In this document: one piece after another, positions 43,205-52,399 of the stretch
How positions within the stretch are numbered: the first letter of the stretch is position 1
How the letters are laid out: each line of letters opens with the position of its first letter
Assembly: GCF_031180975.1 (NCBI RefSeq)
Contig: NZ_JAPSLI010000010.1
Span: 62,001 to 126,000, forward strand
Length of the DNA: 64,000 bases
Source: Microbacterium sp.
Lineage (GTDB): Bacteria > Actinomycetota > Actinomycetes > Actinomycetales > Microbacteriaceae
Direction: 5' to 3'
Program-made: the position numbers and the translations under genes
The notes under the pieces: model-generated
What the model was told of the DNA's origin: nothing
The model's database searches: none
What the model saw: the letters and a program-made list of their open reading frames with translations, nothing else

Positions 43205-44851
43205 TCAGTCGCGATATCGCCGCGCGGTCTCGTCGCTGACCCGTCCGTCCTCGACATCCGCGTCGATCCGCTCCTGTGCGCGCCGGCCCGGGTCGCCGTA
43301 GCCGCCCGCTCCGGCGGTCTCGATGGCCGCCCACTGCCCCGGCTGCAGCACGGTGTACCCGTGGTCGATCGGGCGCGCGTCGTCGCTGAGCCGGCATCCC
43401 GCCGACGCCCCGGGGCCGCCGCCGAAGACGCCCCACGGCTGCGACTTCTGCCGGCTTGTGTCGAGCCAGAAGTGCACGTCCGGCGCTTCTACGCGGATCC
43501 GGCGCCGGATGCCCATGCCGCCGCGGTACTCGCCGATGCCGCCGGAGTCCTCGATGAACTCGTACGCCTCGACCATGAGCGGGTACTCGGTCTCCAGGCT
43601 CTCCACGGGCAGGTTCGACGTGTTCGTCATGTGCACCTGCACCCCGTCCAGGCCGTCCTTGTTGTACCGGGCGCCGCTGCCGCCGCCGATGGTCTCCAGG
43701 TAGACGAAGTCGCGCCCGCGCTCGGCGTCGTGCCCCGAGAAGTGCACGCCCGTGTTGGCGCCGTTCGACGCACCGGTGACCCGCTCGGGCACCGCCGGTG
43801 CGAGCGCCCCCTGGATGAGGTCGACGATCCGCTGGCACGTCTCGCTGCGTCCGTTCACGGCCGCCGGTGCCGAGCAGTTGATGATCGAGCCCGCCGGCGC
43901 CTCGATCGTCACCGGCCGGTACAGGCCGGCGTTGGGCGCGATGTCCGGATCGATCAGCGTCTTGATCGTGTAGTAGACGGCGGCGTACAGCCCGGTCCAC
44001 ACCACGTTGACGCTCGCGCGCACCTGCGGCGGGTTGCCGGAGAAGTCGAACAGCATCTCGTCGCCGCGCACCACGATGCGCACCCGCAGGGTGAGTTCGT
44101 CGTCGAGCTCGGGGCAGTCGAACCGGTCGCTGAACGTGTACTCGCCGTCCGGGAACTCGGCGATCGCGGCCCTGGTGCGGCGCTCGGTGTAGTCGAGCAG
44201 CTCGGCGCCGATCGACTCCACCGTGTCGCGCCCGTAGCGTGCGCACAGTTCGCTGTACCGGGTGAGCGCGACGCGCAGCGCGGCCTCCTGGGCGCGGAGG
44301 TCGGCGATCCGCTCCTCGGGCACCTGGCAGTTCAGGAGGATCAGCTGAAGAAGCTCCTCCTGACGCACCCCCGCCTTCACCAGGTGCACCGGGGGGATGC
44401 GGATGGCCTCCTGGAAGATGTGGGCGTGGCCGCGGTCGCCGAAGTCGGCGTGATGCGCGAGCGTCGCCGCCCACGCGGTGAGCCGGCCGTCGACGAAGAT
44501 CGGAGCGGCCAGCACGATGTCCGGCAGGTGCGAGCCGCCGCCGGTGTACGGATCGTTGCCGATGAACACGTCGCCGGGCTGGATCTGCTCGGCCGTGAAC
44601 CGCTTCCGCAGCGCCTCCACGATGCCCATCAGCGAGCCGAGGTGCAGGGGCGATCCGCCCTCGTCCTGGGCGATCGCCTGACCCTCCGCGTCGAAGAGGC
44701 TCGCGGTGCAGTCGCGGCGCTCCTTGATGTTGGGCGAGTAGGCCGCCTTGACCAGGGTCTCGCTCATTTCCTCCACGATCGTCGAGAACGCCGACCCGAC
44801 GACCTCGACCAGCACCGGGTCCAGCCCGATGCGCTCCGTTGTCTGGCTCAT
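43205..44851 (-). CDS. Hydantoinase B / oxoprolinase beta-type subunit
   Basis: This 548-residue protein has the HyuB family text: SETLVKAAYSPNIKERRDCT, DAEGQAIAQDEG, GDVFIGNDPYTGGGSHLPDI and YETIGGGSGARYNKDG (given as YLETIGGG in the sequence). With HyuA it hydrolyses cyclic amides such as 5-oxoproline or hydantoins using ATP. Its ATG overlaps the HyuA stop (ATGA), so both subunits are made together. It ends the operon, facing the LacI gene. Confidence 0.92.
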   Translation of the reverse strand: MSQTTERIGLDPVLVEVVGSAFSTIVEEMSETLVKAAYSPNIKERRDCTASLFDAEGQAIAQDEGGSPLHLGSLMGIVEALRKRFTAEQIQPGDVFIGNDPYTGGGSHLPDIVLAAPIFVDGRLTAWAATLAHHADFGDRGHAHIFQEAIRIPPVHLVKAGVRQEELLQLILLNCQVPEERIADLRAQEAALRVALTRYSELCARYGRDTVESIGAELLDYTERRTRAAIAEFPDGEYTFSDRFDCPELDDELTLRVRIVVRGDEMLFDFSGNPPQVRASVNVVWTGLYAAVYYTIKTLIDPDIAPNAGLYRPVTIEAPAGSIINCSAPAAVNGRSETCQRIVDLIQGALAPAVPERVTGASNGANTGVHFSGHDAERGRDFVYLETIGGGSGARYNKDGLDGVQVHMTNTSNLPVESLETEYPLMVEAYEFIEDSGGIGEYRGGMGIRRRIRVEAPDVHFWLDTSRQKSQPWGVFGGGPGASAGCRLSDDARPIDHGYTVLQPGQWAAIETAGAGGYGDPGRRAQERIDADVEDGRVSDETARRYRD

Positions 44852-46911
44852 GCCTCGTCTCCGCTCTCGATGATCAGGTTGCGATAGGAATCGACCCGGC
44901 ACTCATCGCCGGGCAGCAGGATCGTCGTCGTGTCCATCTGCTCGACGATCGCCGGGCCGGAGATGACGTCACCCGGGGTCAGCAGGCCGCGATCGTACAC
45001 CGGCGTGTCGATGTAGCCGGTGGCCGGGTCGAAGCACGTGCGGCGGATGGCGACTCGCGCCTTCTCCGGGTCGGATGCCGTCACGGGGCTCTCGTGCACG
45101 TCGAATCGCGGCGCCGCACCGCTCGCCTCCAGCCGGAAGGTCACCACCTCGACCGCGGCATCCTCGGACCGATAGCCGTACACCCGCTCGTGCGCCTCGT
45201 GGAAGAGGTCGATGATGGCGGCCACCCCATCGCGCCGGAACGAGTGGTCCTCGGGGATCTCGACGGCGAGCTCGAAGTTCTGGCCGCGATAGCGCAGGTC
45301 CATCCGGCGGACGATCGCGCGCCCCTCGGTGCCCACACCCTCCTCGGCGAACCACCGATCGGCCGCCTGGGCTAGTTCGGCGAAGACGTCGTCGACCGCT
45401 GCCGCACCGGCCTCGTCGACCGCCGCGATGCGGGTGCGCATGAAGTCGGTCTTCACGTCGGTCATCAGCAGGCCGAGCGCCGACTGGGCGCCAGGGATCT
45501 CGGGAACGACGATCCGGCGCATCCCGAGCTCGCGGGCGAGGCGCGAAGCGTGCAGCGGGCCGGCCCCACCGAAGGGCACCAAGGCGTAATCGCGGGGGTC
45601 GTACCCGCGCTGCACCGAGACCACCCGGATCGCCCTCGCCATGTTGGCGGTGACGACGCGGAGGATGCCGAGAGCGGTCTCCTCCACGCTCAGCCCGAGC
45701 GGCTCCGCCAGTCGCCGCACCGCCGCCACAGAGGCCTCCCGGTCGATCTTCATCTGACCGTTGAGCAGGTACTCGGGATTCAGCATCTGCAGCACGACGT
45801 TGGCGTCGGTGACCGCGGCGCCGTCGCCGTTGCCATAGCAGGCGGGGCCGGGGAAGGCGCCGGCGCTCTGCGGGCCGACGCGCAGGTGGTTGCCGCTGTC
45901 GATCCACGCCAGCGAGCCGCCGCCGGCTCCGACGGTGTGGATGTCGAGCATCGGCGAGCGCACCGGCCGTCCGTCGAGCTCCATGCCCGCGGTGACCTTG
46001 GGACGGCCCTCCTGCACCAGGGAGATGTCGGAAGAGGTTCCCCCCATGTCGAAGGTGATGATGTCGGGGAACCCGGCCGCCGCGCAGATCTGCGCCGCGC
46101 CGACGACGCCTGTGCTGGGCCCGGAGAGCACCAGTCGCACCGGCATCGCCTCGGCGGTGTGGAACGGGATGACGCCGCCATTGCTCTGGGTCACGTGTGG
46201 CACGGCGCGCAGGCCGCGCTCGGCGAGCACGGCGCGCAGCCGGGACAGGTAGTTGGCCACGACCGGGCCGACATAGGAGTTCGTGACCACCGTAGAGAGC
46301 CGCTCGTACTCGCGGAACTCGGGCAGCACGTCGCTGGAGAGCGAGACGTACACGCCGGGGTACTCCTCGGCGATGATCTCGGCGATGCGCCGTTCGTGGG
46401 TCGGGTCGAGGTAGCTGTACAGCAGGCAGACCGCGATCGCCTCCACCTCGGCGTCGCGCAGCTCGCGCACCGCGCGGCGGACGTCGTCCTCGTCGAGCGG
46501 CACCTCCACCGCTCCGGTGTGGCGCATCCGCTCGGTCACCTCTTTGCGCAGGCGCCGCGGGACGTGGGGCTCGGGCTTGTCCGCCTGGGGGTCGTACATC
46601 GAGGGCCGGCGTCCGCGACCGAGCTCCAGGAGATCGCGGAAGCCACGCGTGGTGATCAGACCGGTGGTGGCGCCGCGGCCCGTGAGCAGGGCGTTCGTGC
46701 CGACCGTCGTCCCGTGCGCGAAGTAGGCCACCTCGTCGATCTCGCGCCCGCCCATCTGGTCGAGGATCTCGGTGACCCCCTGGACGATCGCCCGGCCGGG
46801 GTCGTCCGGTGTGCTCGACACCTTGCGCACGTGGATGCGCGCGGTCTCTTCGTCGAATGCGCACACGTCCGTGAACGTGCCGCCCGTATCCACGCCGATT
46901 CGCAGGCTCAT
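44848..46911 (-). CDS. Hydantoinase A / oxoprolinase alpha-type subunit
   Basis: This 687-residue protein has the actin-like ATP-binding start RIGVDTGGTFTDVCAFDE, FAHGTTVGTNALL, ITFDMGGTSSDISLV and the C-terminal ATP/metal region VPFGGAGPLHASRLARELG. HyuA supplies ATP-driven ring phosphorylation; HyuB opens the ring. The gene follows the FrlD-like kinase after 62 bases. The substrate cannot be read directly; context suggests a cyclised glycation product. Confidence 0.93.
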   Translation of the reverse strand: MSLRIGVDTGGTFTDVCAFDEETARIHVRKVSSTPDDPGRAIVQGVTEILDQMGGREIDEVAYFAHGTTVGTNALLTGRGATTGLITTRGFRDLLELGRGRRPSMYDPQADKPEPHVPRRLRKEVTERMRHTGAVEVPLDEDDVRRAVRELRDAEVEAIAVCLLYSYLDPTHERRIAEIIAEEYPGVYVSLSSDVLPEFREYERLSTVVTNSYVGPVVANYLSRLRAVLAERGLRAVPHVTQSNGGVIPFHTAEAMPVRLVLSGPSTGVVGAAQICAAAGFPDIITFDMGGTSSDISLVQEGRPKVTAGMELDGRPVRSPMLDIHTVGAGGGSLAWIDSGNHLRVGPQSAGAFPGPACYGNGDGAAVTDANVVLQMLNPEYLLNGQMKIDREASVAAVRRLAEPLGLSVEETALGILRVVTANMARAIRVVSVQRGYDPRDYALVPFGGAGPLHASRLARELGMRRIVVPEIPGAQSALGLLMTDVKTDFMRTRIAAVDEAGAAAVDDVFAELAQAADRWFAEEGVGTEGRAIVRRMDLRYRGQNFELAVEIPEDHSFRRDGVAAIIDLFHEAHERVYGYRSEDAAVEVVTFRLEASGAAPRFDVHESPVTASDPEKARVAIRRTCFDPATGYIDTPVYDRGLLTPGDVISGPAIVEQMDTTTILLPGDECRVDSYRNLIIESGDEA

Positions 46912-46973
46912 GGCGTTCCCGCTCTCCTTCTGGTTCTCTTCGCTGAGTGGTTCTTCGTGATCGGCCGCCGCCG

Positions 46974-47810
46974 TCAGGCGGGAGTCGTCCTGGGCTGCGC
47001 CACGGATGCCGGATCGAACGGCATCCCGCGGCCGAAGGCGCCGTGCACCTGACAGACCTGGGCGGCGTGGGCGCTCGCCGCGGCGAGCGTCGCCGGCAGC
47101 GCGCGCCCTGTGCCCAGGCCGACCAGCAGTCCGGCGATGAAGGCGTCGCCCGCGCCGAGCGTGTCGACCGGGCTGACCAGGTCGGCCGGCTGATGGTGCA
47201 CGAGGTCCCCCGCCCCGACGTACGCGCCGGCCTCGCCGCGCGTGACCAGCACGTGCTCCGCCCCGGCACGCCGTCCCGCGCGCACCAGCTCCTCGGCCTC
47301 GGGCTCGGTGAGGTGTCCTCCCGAGAAGCAGGCCAGATGCAGGTGCCGCAGGTACGGCTCGACCCGGTCGAACTCGAACCGGCTGCCGAAATCGAACGAG
47401 ACCTTCGTCCGCTCCGCGATCTCGGGCACTCGCGGCAGCAGGGTCCCGGCGTACCCGGAGTGCACCACGTCGTAGCGGCGCATCAGCTCGAGCTGGTCGT
47501 CGTCGAGCTCGAACAGCGCCGTGGTGCGGTCGGAGCGCAGGAAGACCCGGTCGTTGTCCCGCAGCTCCACGTCCGCCGTCGCGTTGGGCCCGTCGCCCAC
47601 CCGCACATGCGAGACGTCCACGTGCTCGGCGGCCAGCGACGACAGCAGGTGCCGACCGACGTCATCGTTGCCGACCACGCCGAGATAGCCGGCGTGCACA
47701 CCCATGCGTGCCGCGAACACGGCGACGTTGACGGCGTTCCCGCCGGGGAACTGCGTCGACAGGTGCAGATATCGATCGGAGACGTTGTCGCCTGCGCCGA
47801 GGAGCTTCAT
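46974..47810 (-). CDS. FrlD-like fructosamine kinase (PfkB family)
   Basis: This 278-residue PfkB kinase has GGNAVNVAVFAARMG (residues 23-37) and DTLGAGDAFIAG with base Asp222. Resemblance to E. coli FrlD extends well beyond the PfkB motifs: GDN near the start, VGNDDVG, VDVSHVR, VELRDNDRVF and YDVVHSGY. FrlD phosphorylates the 6-hydroxyl of fructoselysine. It is 25 bases downstream of the FrlB-like gene. A plain fructokinase is less likely because of those segments. Confidence 0.85.
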   Translation of the reverse strand: MKLLGAGDNVSDRYLHLSTQFPGGNAVNVAVFAARMGVHAGYLGVVGNDDVGRHLLSSLAAEHVDVSHVRVGDGPNATADVELRDNDRVFLRSDRTTALFELDDDQLELMRRYDVVHSGYAGTLLPRVPEIAERTKVSFDFGSRFEFDRVEPYLRHLHLACFSGGHLTEPEAEELVRAGRRAGAEHVLVTRGEAGAYVGAGDLVHHQPADLVSPVDTLGAGDAFIAGLLVGLGTGRALPATLAAASAHAAQVCQVHGAFGRGMPFDPASVAQPRTTPA

Positions 47811-47835
47811 GGTCCGGTCCTTCTCGCGGTTGATC

Positions 47836-48861
47836 TCAGTACGCGACCTTGTACATGTACCGGCGCTGCGACGTGTCGTGACCGCGGCGAGCCGCCACGT
47901 GATCGAGCACGCGGCGCTCGGCGCTCATCAGCGCGATGACGCTGAGGTCGGGGCGAGCCTCGGCCGGGATGCCGGGGAGCGAGAACGCGGTCGTGTCGAC
48001 GGCGGCGGAGTTCGGCGTGTACCGCTCGGCGAAGCTGATCACGCGCTCTCCGAGCGGCCGGCTGGCATCCTCAGCGACCAGGGTGATCACCGTGGCACCG
48101 TCCACCACCATCTCCAGCGGCCCGTGGAAAAAGTCGCCGGCGTTGATGGCGGCGGAGTTCATCCAGCTCATCTCCTGGAAATAGCACCACGCCATCATCT
48201 TGGCCATGCCGTAGGCGGGCCCGCCGCCGACGATGTAGCTCAGGGGGGCGTCAGCGAGCAGATCGGCGATGCGCTCGCCGGCATCCGCCACCTCATCCTT
48301 GACAGCCCGCAGGGCACCCGGGAGCGCGGGGATGCCGGCGCGGAGCTGGGCCGCCTTCTCCGGGGCCCCGTAGTGCTCGAGCAGCGCAGCGGCGAGCTGG
48401 GCGTTGTGCACGAGCTTCGGCTCGGTGATCGTGATGGTCTCCGGATAGTCGAGGTGGACGTCACCCGTGCGGCTCAGCCCGTTCTCGCCCTGGCGGGAGA
48501 TCGAGGCCACGAGGGCGCCCTTGGCCTTGGCGAACTCCGCGGCCGCTGCGGTCTCGGGGGTGTTGCCGGAGTGGGATGCGGCGATGACCAGTGCGCGCTC
48601 GTCGAGACCAACCGGGTTGCGCGAGGTGAGCTCGGCGCTCGTGATCCGCTGGGTGGCGATCCCGGACGCGTAGCGGTCGAGGAGGTCGAAGGCGGGGAAC
48701 GTGCCGAAGTGCGAGCCGCCGCAACCGACGAGGTAGACGCGCTCGACGCCGCGCTCGACCGCGCGCTCGACGATCGCACGCGCCTTGTCGTCCTGGTCGA
48801 CCGCGTGCTGCACACAGGCCTCGAAGTCGTCGGGGACGGGAACCAGATCACTCATCGTCAT
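47836..48861 (-). CDS. FrlB-like fructosamine-6-phosphate deglycase (SIS fold)
   Basis: This 341-residue protein has two SIS domains. VYLVGCGGSHFG and ASHSGNTPETAAA bind the sugar phosphate. Like E. coli FrlB it has GDFFHGPLEMV, EDASRPLGERVISFAERYT and the C-terminal HDTSQRRYMYKVAY. FrlB splits fructoselysine-6-P into glucose-6-P and lysine. It lacks the glutaminase domain of GlmS. ATG 48861 follows GAAGG; it opens the FrlB-FrlD-HyuA-HyuB operon. Confidence 0.85.
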   Translation of the reverse strand: MTMSDLVPVPDDFEACVQHAVDQDDKARAIVERAVERGVERVYLVGCGGSHFGTFPAFDLLDRYASGIATQRITSAELTSRNPVGLDERALVIAASHSGNTPETAAAAEFAKAKGALVASISRQGENGLSRTGDVHLDYPETITITEPKLVHNAQLAAALLEHYGAPEKAAQLRAGIPALPGALRAVKDEVADAGERIADLLADAPLSYIVGGGPAYGMAKMMAWCYFQEMSWMNSAAINAGDFFHGPLEMVVDGATVITLVAEDASRPLGERVISFAERYTPNSAAVDTTAFSLPGIPAEARPDLSVIALMSAERRVLDHVAARRGHDTSQRRYMYKVAY

Positions 48862-48886
48862 TCATGCCTTCGCTCGGAGTTCGTGT

Positions 48887-48936
48887 TTGGGAACGATCCC
48901 AATAGGTACCCTGGCGCAGTTTGGGAACGGTGTCAA
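48887..48936 (-). promoter_or_regulatory. Promoter and operators of the Frl/Hyu operon
   Basis: TTGGGAACGATCCCAA (48887-48902) is a near-perfect palindrome just before the operon. TTGACACCGTTCCCA on the minus strand (48936-48922) repeats exactly the block at 41956-41942; operator centres are about 34 bp apart. This identifies the operon as a target of the same LacI protein. Confidence 0.8.
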
Positions 48937-49040
48937 GAGTTCGTTCGCAATCGACCCATGAGCGCCGGCCACCTTCGCCGATCCCGATCGCCGACCCTGC
49001 CCGGTACCGTGGACCTCATGCGCGCACGGAGGCCACCACG

Positions 49041-50267
49041 ATGACCGCTCCGCACAGCGGCGCCCGACCGCAGCCGACGGGACCCGTGTTCGACGCCCGG
49101 CCGCTCATCGACCCGGTCGATCCGCACGCGGTGGCGGCGTTCGGGCGCGAGATGCGCGCCAAGCACCCCACGCCGACGTGGACGGTGGTCGTGTGGGTGA
49201 TCCTCGCGGCGGTGATGGCGATCTTCGTCCTGCCGATGCTGGTCGGGATCGTCCTCATCGTCGGGTCGGTCTTCTCGGACGCCGGGCACGTGTCGGCGGC
49301 CGCCATCCTGCCGGCGATCGTCATCGTCGCGGTGATCGTGGTCGGAGCGGTGGTGGGCATCGCCTCCTGGCGGCGCGCTCGCGAGCAGCGGTACCGCATC
49401 GCACGCTTCGCCCAGGCGAACGGGATGGCGTACGAGGACCGCGTGGTGGAGCCCGCGCTTCCGGGCATGATCTTCCAGCACGGCTCGGGACGGATGTCCT
49501 CATCGCTGGTCCGCGGCCACCACCCGCGGTTCGTGGAGTTCGGCAATTACCAGTACACGGTCAAGCACGGCAAGAGCTCGACCACCTACCGGTGGGGCTA
49601 CGTCGCGGTGAAGCTGGACGTGCCATTGCCGAACATCGTGCTGGACGCGGTCGGCAACAACGGCCTGGGCTCCAACCTCCCGACGTCGTTCTCGAAGGAC
49701 CAGCGACTCTCGCTCGAGGGCGACTTCGACCGCTACTTCCAGCTGTACTGCCCGCAGGGGTACGAGCAGGACGCGCTCTACCTGTTCACGCCCGACATCA
49801 TGGCGCGGTTCATCGACCACGCCGCGGAGCTCGACGTCGAGATCGTCGACGACTGGATGTTCCTGTACATGCAGCGCCCGGTCTCGACCACGGACCCGGC
49901 GACCTGGGCGTGGCTGTTCGGCGCGGTCGGCGCGCTGATGACGAAGTTCGACCAGTGGGCGCGGTGGCGCGACGATCGGCTGCGCGAAGCGCTGGCCGCA
50001 CAGCAGGCACAGCCGGCGCAGCCGGCGCAGCAGGCGCAGCAGGCGGATCCGACCCAGCTCTCCGCTCAGGCCGGCCCTCCGGCATCCGTTCCGTCCGCCG
50101 CACCCACAACCGCACTCCCCTTCGCTCCGCCCGCCGGCATGCTCACGCCTCCGCCGCCCGGGGTCGCGCCGGAAGGCCGGCGTCTGAAGAAGAGCACGCC
50201 GTGGTTCGCCATCCTGGTGTTCGCCCTCACTGTGATCGGCTGGCTGTGGATGCAGTTCCAGCGCTGA
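49041..50267 (+). CDS. Membrane protein with three TM helices and Gln/Pro linker
   Basis: This 408-residue protein has two N-terminal TM helices (about residues 45-72 and 82-105), a large soluble middle part, an AQPAQPAQQAQQA low-complexity linker, a Pro-rich segment and one C-terminal TM helix (WFAILVFALTVIGWLWM). No family was recognised. GGAGG lies eight bases before ATG 49041. Its last 41 bases overlap the convergent DUF779 gene. Confidence 0.72.
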   Translation: MTAPHSGARPQPTGPVFDARPLIDPVDPHAVAAFGREMRAKHPTPTWTVVVWVILAAVMAIFVLPMLVGIVLIVGSVFSDAGHVSAAAILPAIVIVAVIVVGAVVGIASWRRAREQRYRIARFAQANGMAYEDRVVEPALPGMIFQHGSGRMSSSLVRGHHPRFVEFGNYQYTVKHGKSSTTYRWGYVAVKLDVPLPNIVLDAVGNNGLGSNLPTSFSKDQRLSLEGDFDRYFQLYCPQGYEQDALYLFTPDIMARFIDHAAELDVEIVDDWMFLYMQRPVSTTDPATWAWLFGAVGALMTKFDQWARWRDDRLREALAAQQAQPAQPAQQAQQADPTQLSAQAGPPASVPSAAPTTALPFAPPAGMLTPPPPGVAPEGRRLKKSTPWFAILVFALTVIGWLWMQFQR

Positions 50268-50649
50268 GCCCGAAGTAGCGCAGTTCCGCGTCGTTCAGCA
50301 TCCGCGACCGGATGAGGAACCTCTTGCCGGTGGGTCCCTCGACACTGAATCCGGCGCCGCGTCCGTCGACGACGTCGATGGTGAGGTGCGTGTACTTCCA
50401 GTACTCGAACTGCGACTCCGACATGTACACCTCGACAGACTCGATCCCGTCGATCTCCAGCGCACCGAGCCGCACATCGCTCGGCCCGGTCAGGAACATC
50501 CCGACCGGGTAGCACATGGGCGACGACCCGTCGCAGCAGCCGCCCGACTGATGGAACATGAGTGGCCCGTGCTGAGCGGTGAGTTCACGGATGAGCGCTG
50601 CGGCGGCATCCGTCACGTCGACGCGTTGATGGCGGCCGATGCTGACCAT
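50227..50649 (-). CDS. DUF779 protein linked to aldehyde dehydrogenase
   Basis: This 140-residue protein has HQSGGCCDGSSPMCYP, SEVYMSESQFEYWKYTHLTI (read as SVEVYMSES) and GKRFLIRSR, the pattern of DUF779, a Cys-containing protein almost always encoded with an AldA/ExaC-type aldehyde dehydrogenase. Its role is unknown; the conserved Cys suggest metal or thiol chemistry. Here it is downstream of the dehydrogenase gene, with a long hairpin between. Confidence 0.85.
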   Translation of the reverse strand: MVSIGRHQRVDVTDAAAALIRELTAQHGPLMFHQSGGCCDGSSPMCYPVGMFLTGPSDVRLGALEIDGIESVEVYMSESQFEYWKYTHLTIDVVDGRGAGFSVEGPTGKRFLIRSRMLNDAELRYFGLSAGTASTASRSQ

Positions 50650-50669
50650 GTTGACGACCTTTCGCCGTC

Positions 50670-50753
50670 CGGTCGTTGAGCGAGGAGCGAAGCGACGAGA
50701 CGAAACGCCTCCGTCGGGGTGCGTTTCGTCTCGCTTCGCTCGCTCAACGACCG
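50670..50753. repeat. Long imperfect inverted repeat between DUF779 and ALDH genes
   Basis: The left arm starts CGGTCGTTGAGCGAG (50670) and includes GAGACGAAACGC; the right arm GCGTTTCGTCTCGC ... CTCAACGACCG (50721-50753) is its complement with small bulges. Arms of over 30 bases enclose a 12-base loop. I recall similar GTTGAGCGAG/GAGACGAAACG elements widely dispersed in Microbacteriaceae. Confidence 0.8.
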
Positions 50754-50766
50754 CGGTGGATGCGGA

Positions 50767-52314
50767 TCAGAAGAAGCCCATCGGCCCCGGTGCGTACGAC
50801 ACCAGCAGGTTCTTGGTCTGCTGATAGTGCTCGAGCATCATCCGGTGGTTCTCACGCCCGACGCCGGACTGCTTGTACCCGCCGAACGCGGCGTGCGCGG
50901 GGTACTGGTGGTAGGTGTTCGTCCACACCCGGCCGGCCTGGATCGCCCGCCCCGCGCGGTAGGCGGTGTCGCCGTTGCGGCTCCACACCCCCGCACCGAG
51001 CCCGTACAGGGTGTCGTTGGCGATCGAGATCGCGTCATCGAAGTCCGCGAAGCTCGTCACCGACAGCACCGGGCCGAAGATCTCCTCCTGGAAGATCCGC
51101 ATGTCGTTGGTGCCCTCGAACACCGTCGGGGTGACGTAGTAGCCGTCGCTGAGGTCGCCGCCGAGGTCGGCCCGCTCGCCGCCGGTGAGCAGCTTCGCCC
51201 CGCCCTCCTTTCCGATCGCGATGTACGACAGGATCTTCTCCAGCTGGTCGTTCGACGCCTGCGCGCCGATCATCGTCTCGGGGTCCAGCGGGTTGCCCTG
51301 CTTGATCCGGGAGACCCGCTCAAGGCCGTCCGACAGGAACGAGTCGTAGATCGAGCGCTGGATGAGCGCCCGCGACGGGCAGGTGCACACCTCGCCCTGG
51401 TTGAGGGCGAACAGCGTGAAGCCCTCGAGTGTCTTGTCGTAGAACGGGTCGTCCGCTGCGGCGATGTCCTCGAAGAACACGTTCGGGCTCTTGCCGCCCA
51501 GTTCGAGGGTGACCGGGATGATGTTCTGCGACGCGTACTGCATGATCAGCCGGCCGGTGGTGGTCTCACCAGTGAAGGCGATCTTGCGGATGCGCTTGTG
51601 CTGCGCGAGCGGTGCACCCGCCTCGATCCCGAACCCGTTGACGATGTTCACCACGCCCGCCGGCAGCAGGTCGCCGATGATGTCGAACAGGAACATGATC
51701 GACGCCGGCGTCTGCTCGGCGGGCTTGATGACCACGCAGTTTCCCGCGGCGAGCGCCGGCGCCAGCTTCCACGTCGCCATGAGGATCGGGAAGTTCCACG
51801 GGATGATCTGACCGACCACACCCAGCGGCTCGTGGAAGTGATAGGCGACGGTGTTCTCGTCGAGCTGGCTGATGCCGCCCTCCTGCGCCCGCAGCACGCC
51901 GGCGAAGTAGCGGAAGTGGTCGATGGCCAGCGGGATGTCGGCGGCGAGCGTCTCGCGCACCGGCTTGCCGTTCTCCCACGTCTCGGCGACGGCCAGCTGT
52001 TCGAGGTTCTCCTCCATGCGGTCGGCGATGCGGTTGAGGATGACGGCGCGCTCGGCGGGGCTGGTACGGCCCCAGCTCTCGAACGCCTTCCAGGCGACAT
52101 CGACGGCGCGATCGATGTCCTCGGCGGTGCCTCGCCCGACCTCGCAGAACGGCTTGCCGTTGACGGGGCTGATGTTCTCGAAGTACTGCCCCTTCGCCGG
52201 CTCGACGAACTCGCCGCCGATGTAGTGCCCGTAGCGCGACCGGTACTGCGCCGGCGAACCCGGCTGCCCCGGGGCGGCGTACGCGGTCGACACGCTCTCT
52301 TCGACGATGGTCAT
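50767..52314 (-). CDS. Aldehyde dehydrogenase (acetaldehyde type, ExaC/AldA-like)
   Basis: This 515-residue NAD-dependent dehydrogenase has [20 protein letters not shown], the FTGETTTGR co-factor loop, catalytic Glu in LELGGKSPN and catalytic Cys in [11 protein letters not shown]. The N-terminus with [15 protein letters not shown] and C-terminus with [20 protein letters not shown] match the acetaldehyde dehydrogenase group that oxidises acetaldehyde from ethanol. AAGGAG lies six bases before ATG 52314. Confidence 0.93.
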   Translation of the reverse strand: MTIVEESVSTAYAAPGQPGSPAQYRSRYGHYIGGEFVEPAKGQYFENISPVNGKPFCEVGRGTAEDIDRAVDVAWKAFESWGRTSPAERAVILNRIADRMEENLEQLAVAETWENGKPVRETLAADIPLAIDHFRYFAGVLRAQEGGISQLDENTVAYHFHEPLGVVGQIIPWNFPILMATWKLAPALAAGNCVVIKPAEQTPASIMFLFDIIGDLLPAGVVNIVNGFGIEAGAPLAQHKRIRKIAFTGETTTGRLIMQYASQNIIPVTLELGGKSPNVFFEDIAAADDPFYDKTLEGFTLFALNQGEVCTCPSRALIQRSIYDSFLSDGLERVSRIKQGNPLDPETMIGAQASNDQLEKILSYIAIGKEGGAKLLTGGERADLGGDLSDGYYVTPTVFEGTNDMRIFQEEIFGPVLSVTSFADFDDAISIANDTLYGLGAGVWSRNGDTAYRAGRAIQAGRVWTNTYHQYPAHAAFGGYKQSGVGRENHRMMLEHYQQTKNLLVSYAPGPMGFF

Positions 52315-52399
52315 GTGCGTCTCCTTCGACAGTCCGCGGCCTCGATGCCGCGGGTTCGTGTGGGTCGAAGGTAGGACGGCGCACGTTGCACGTGGGTGC

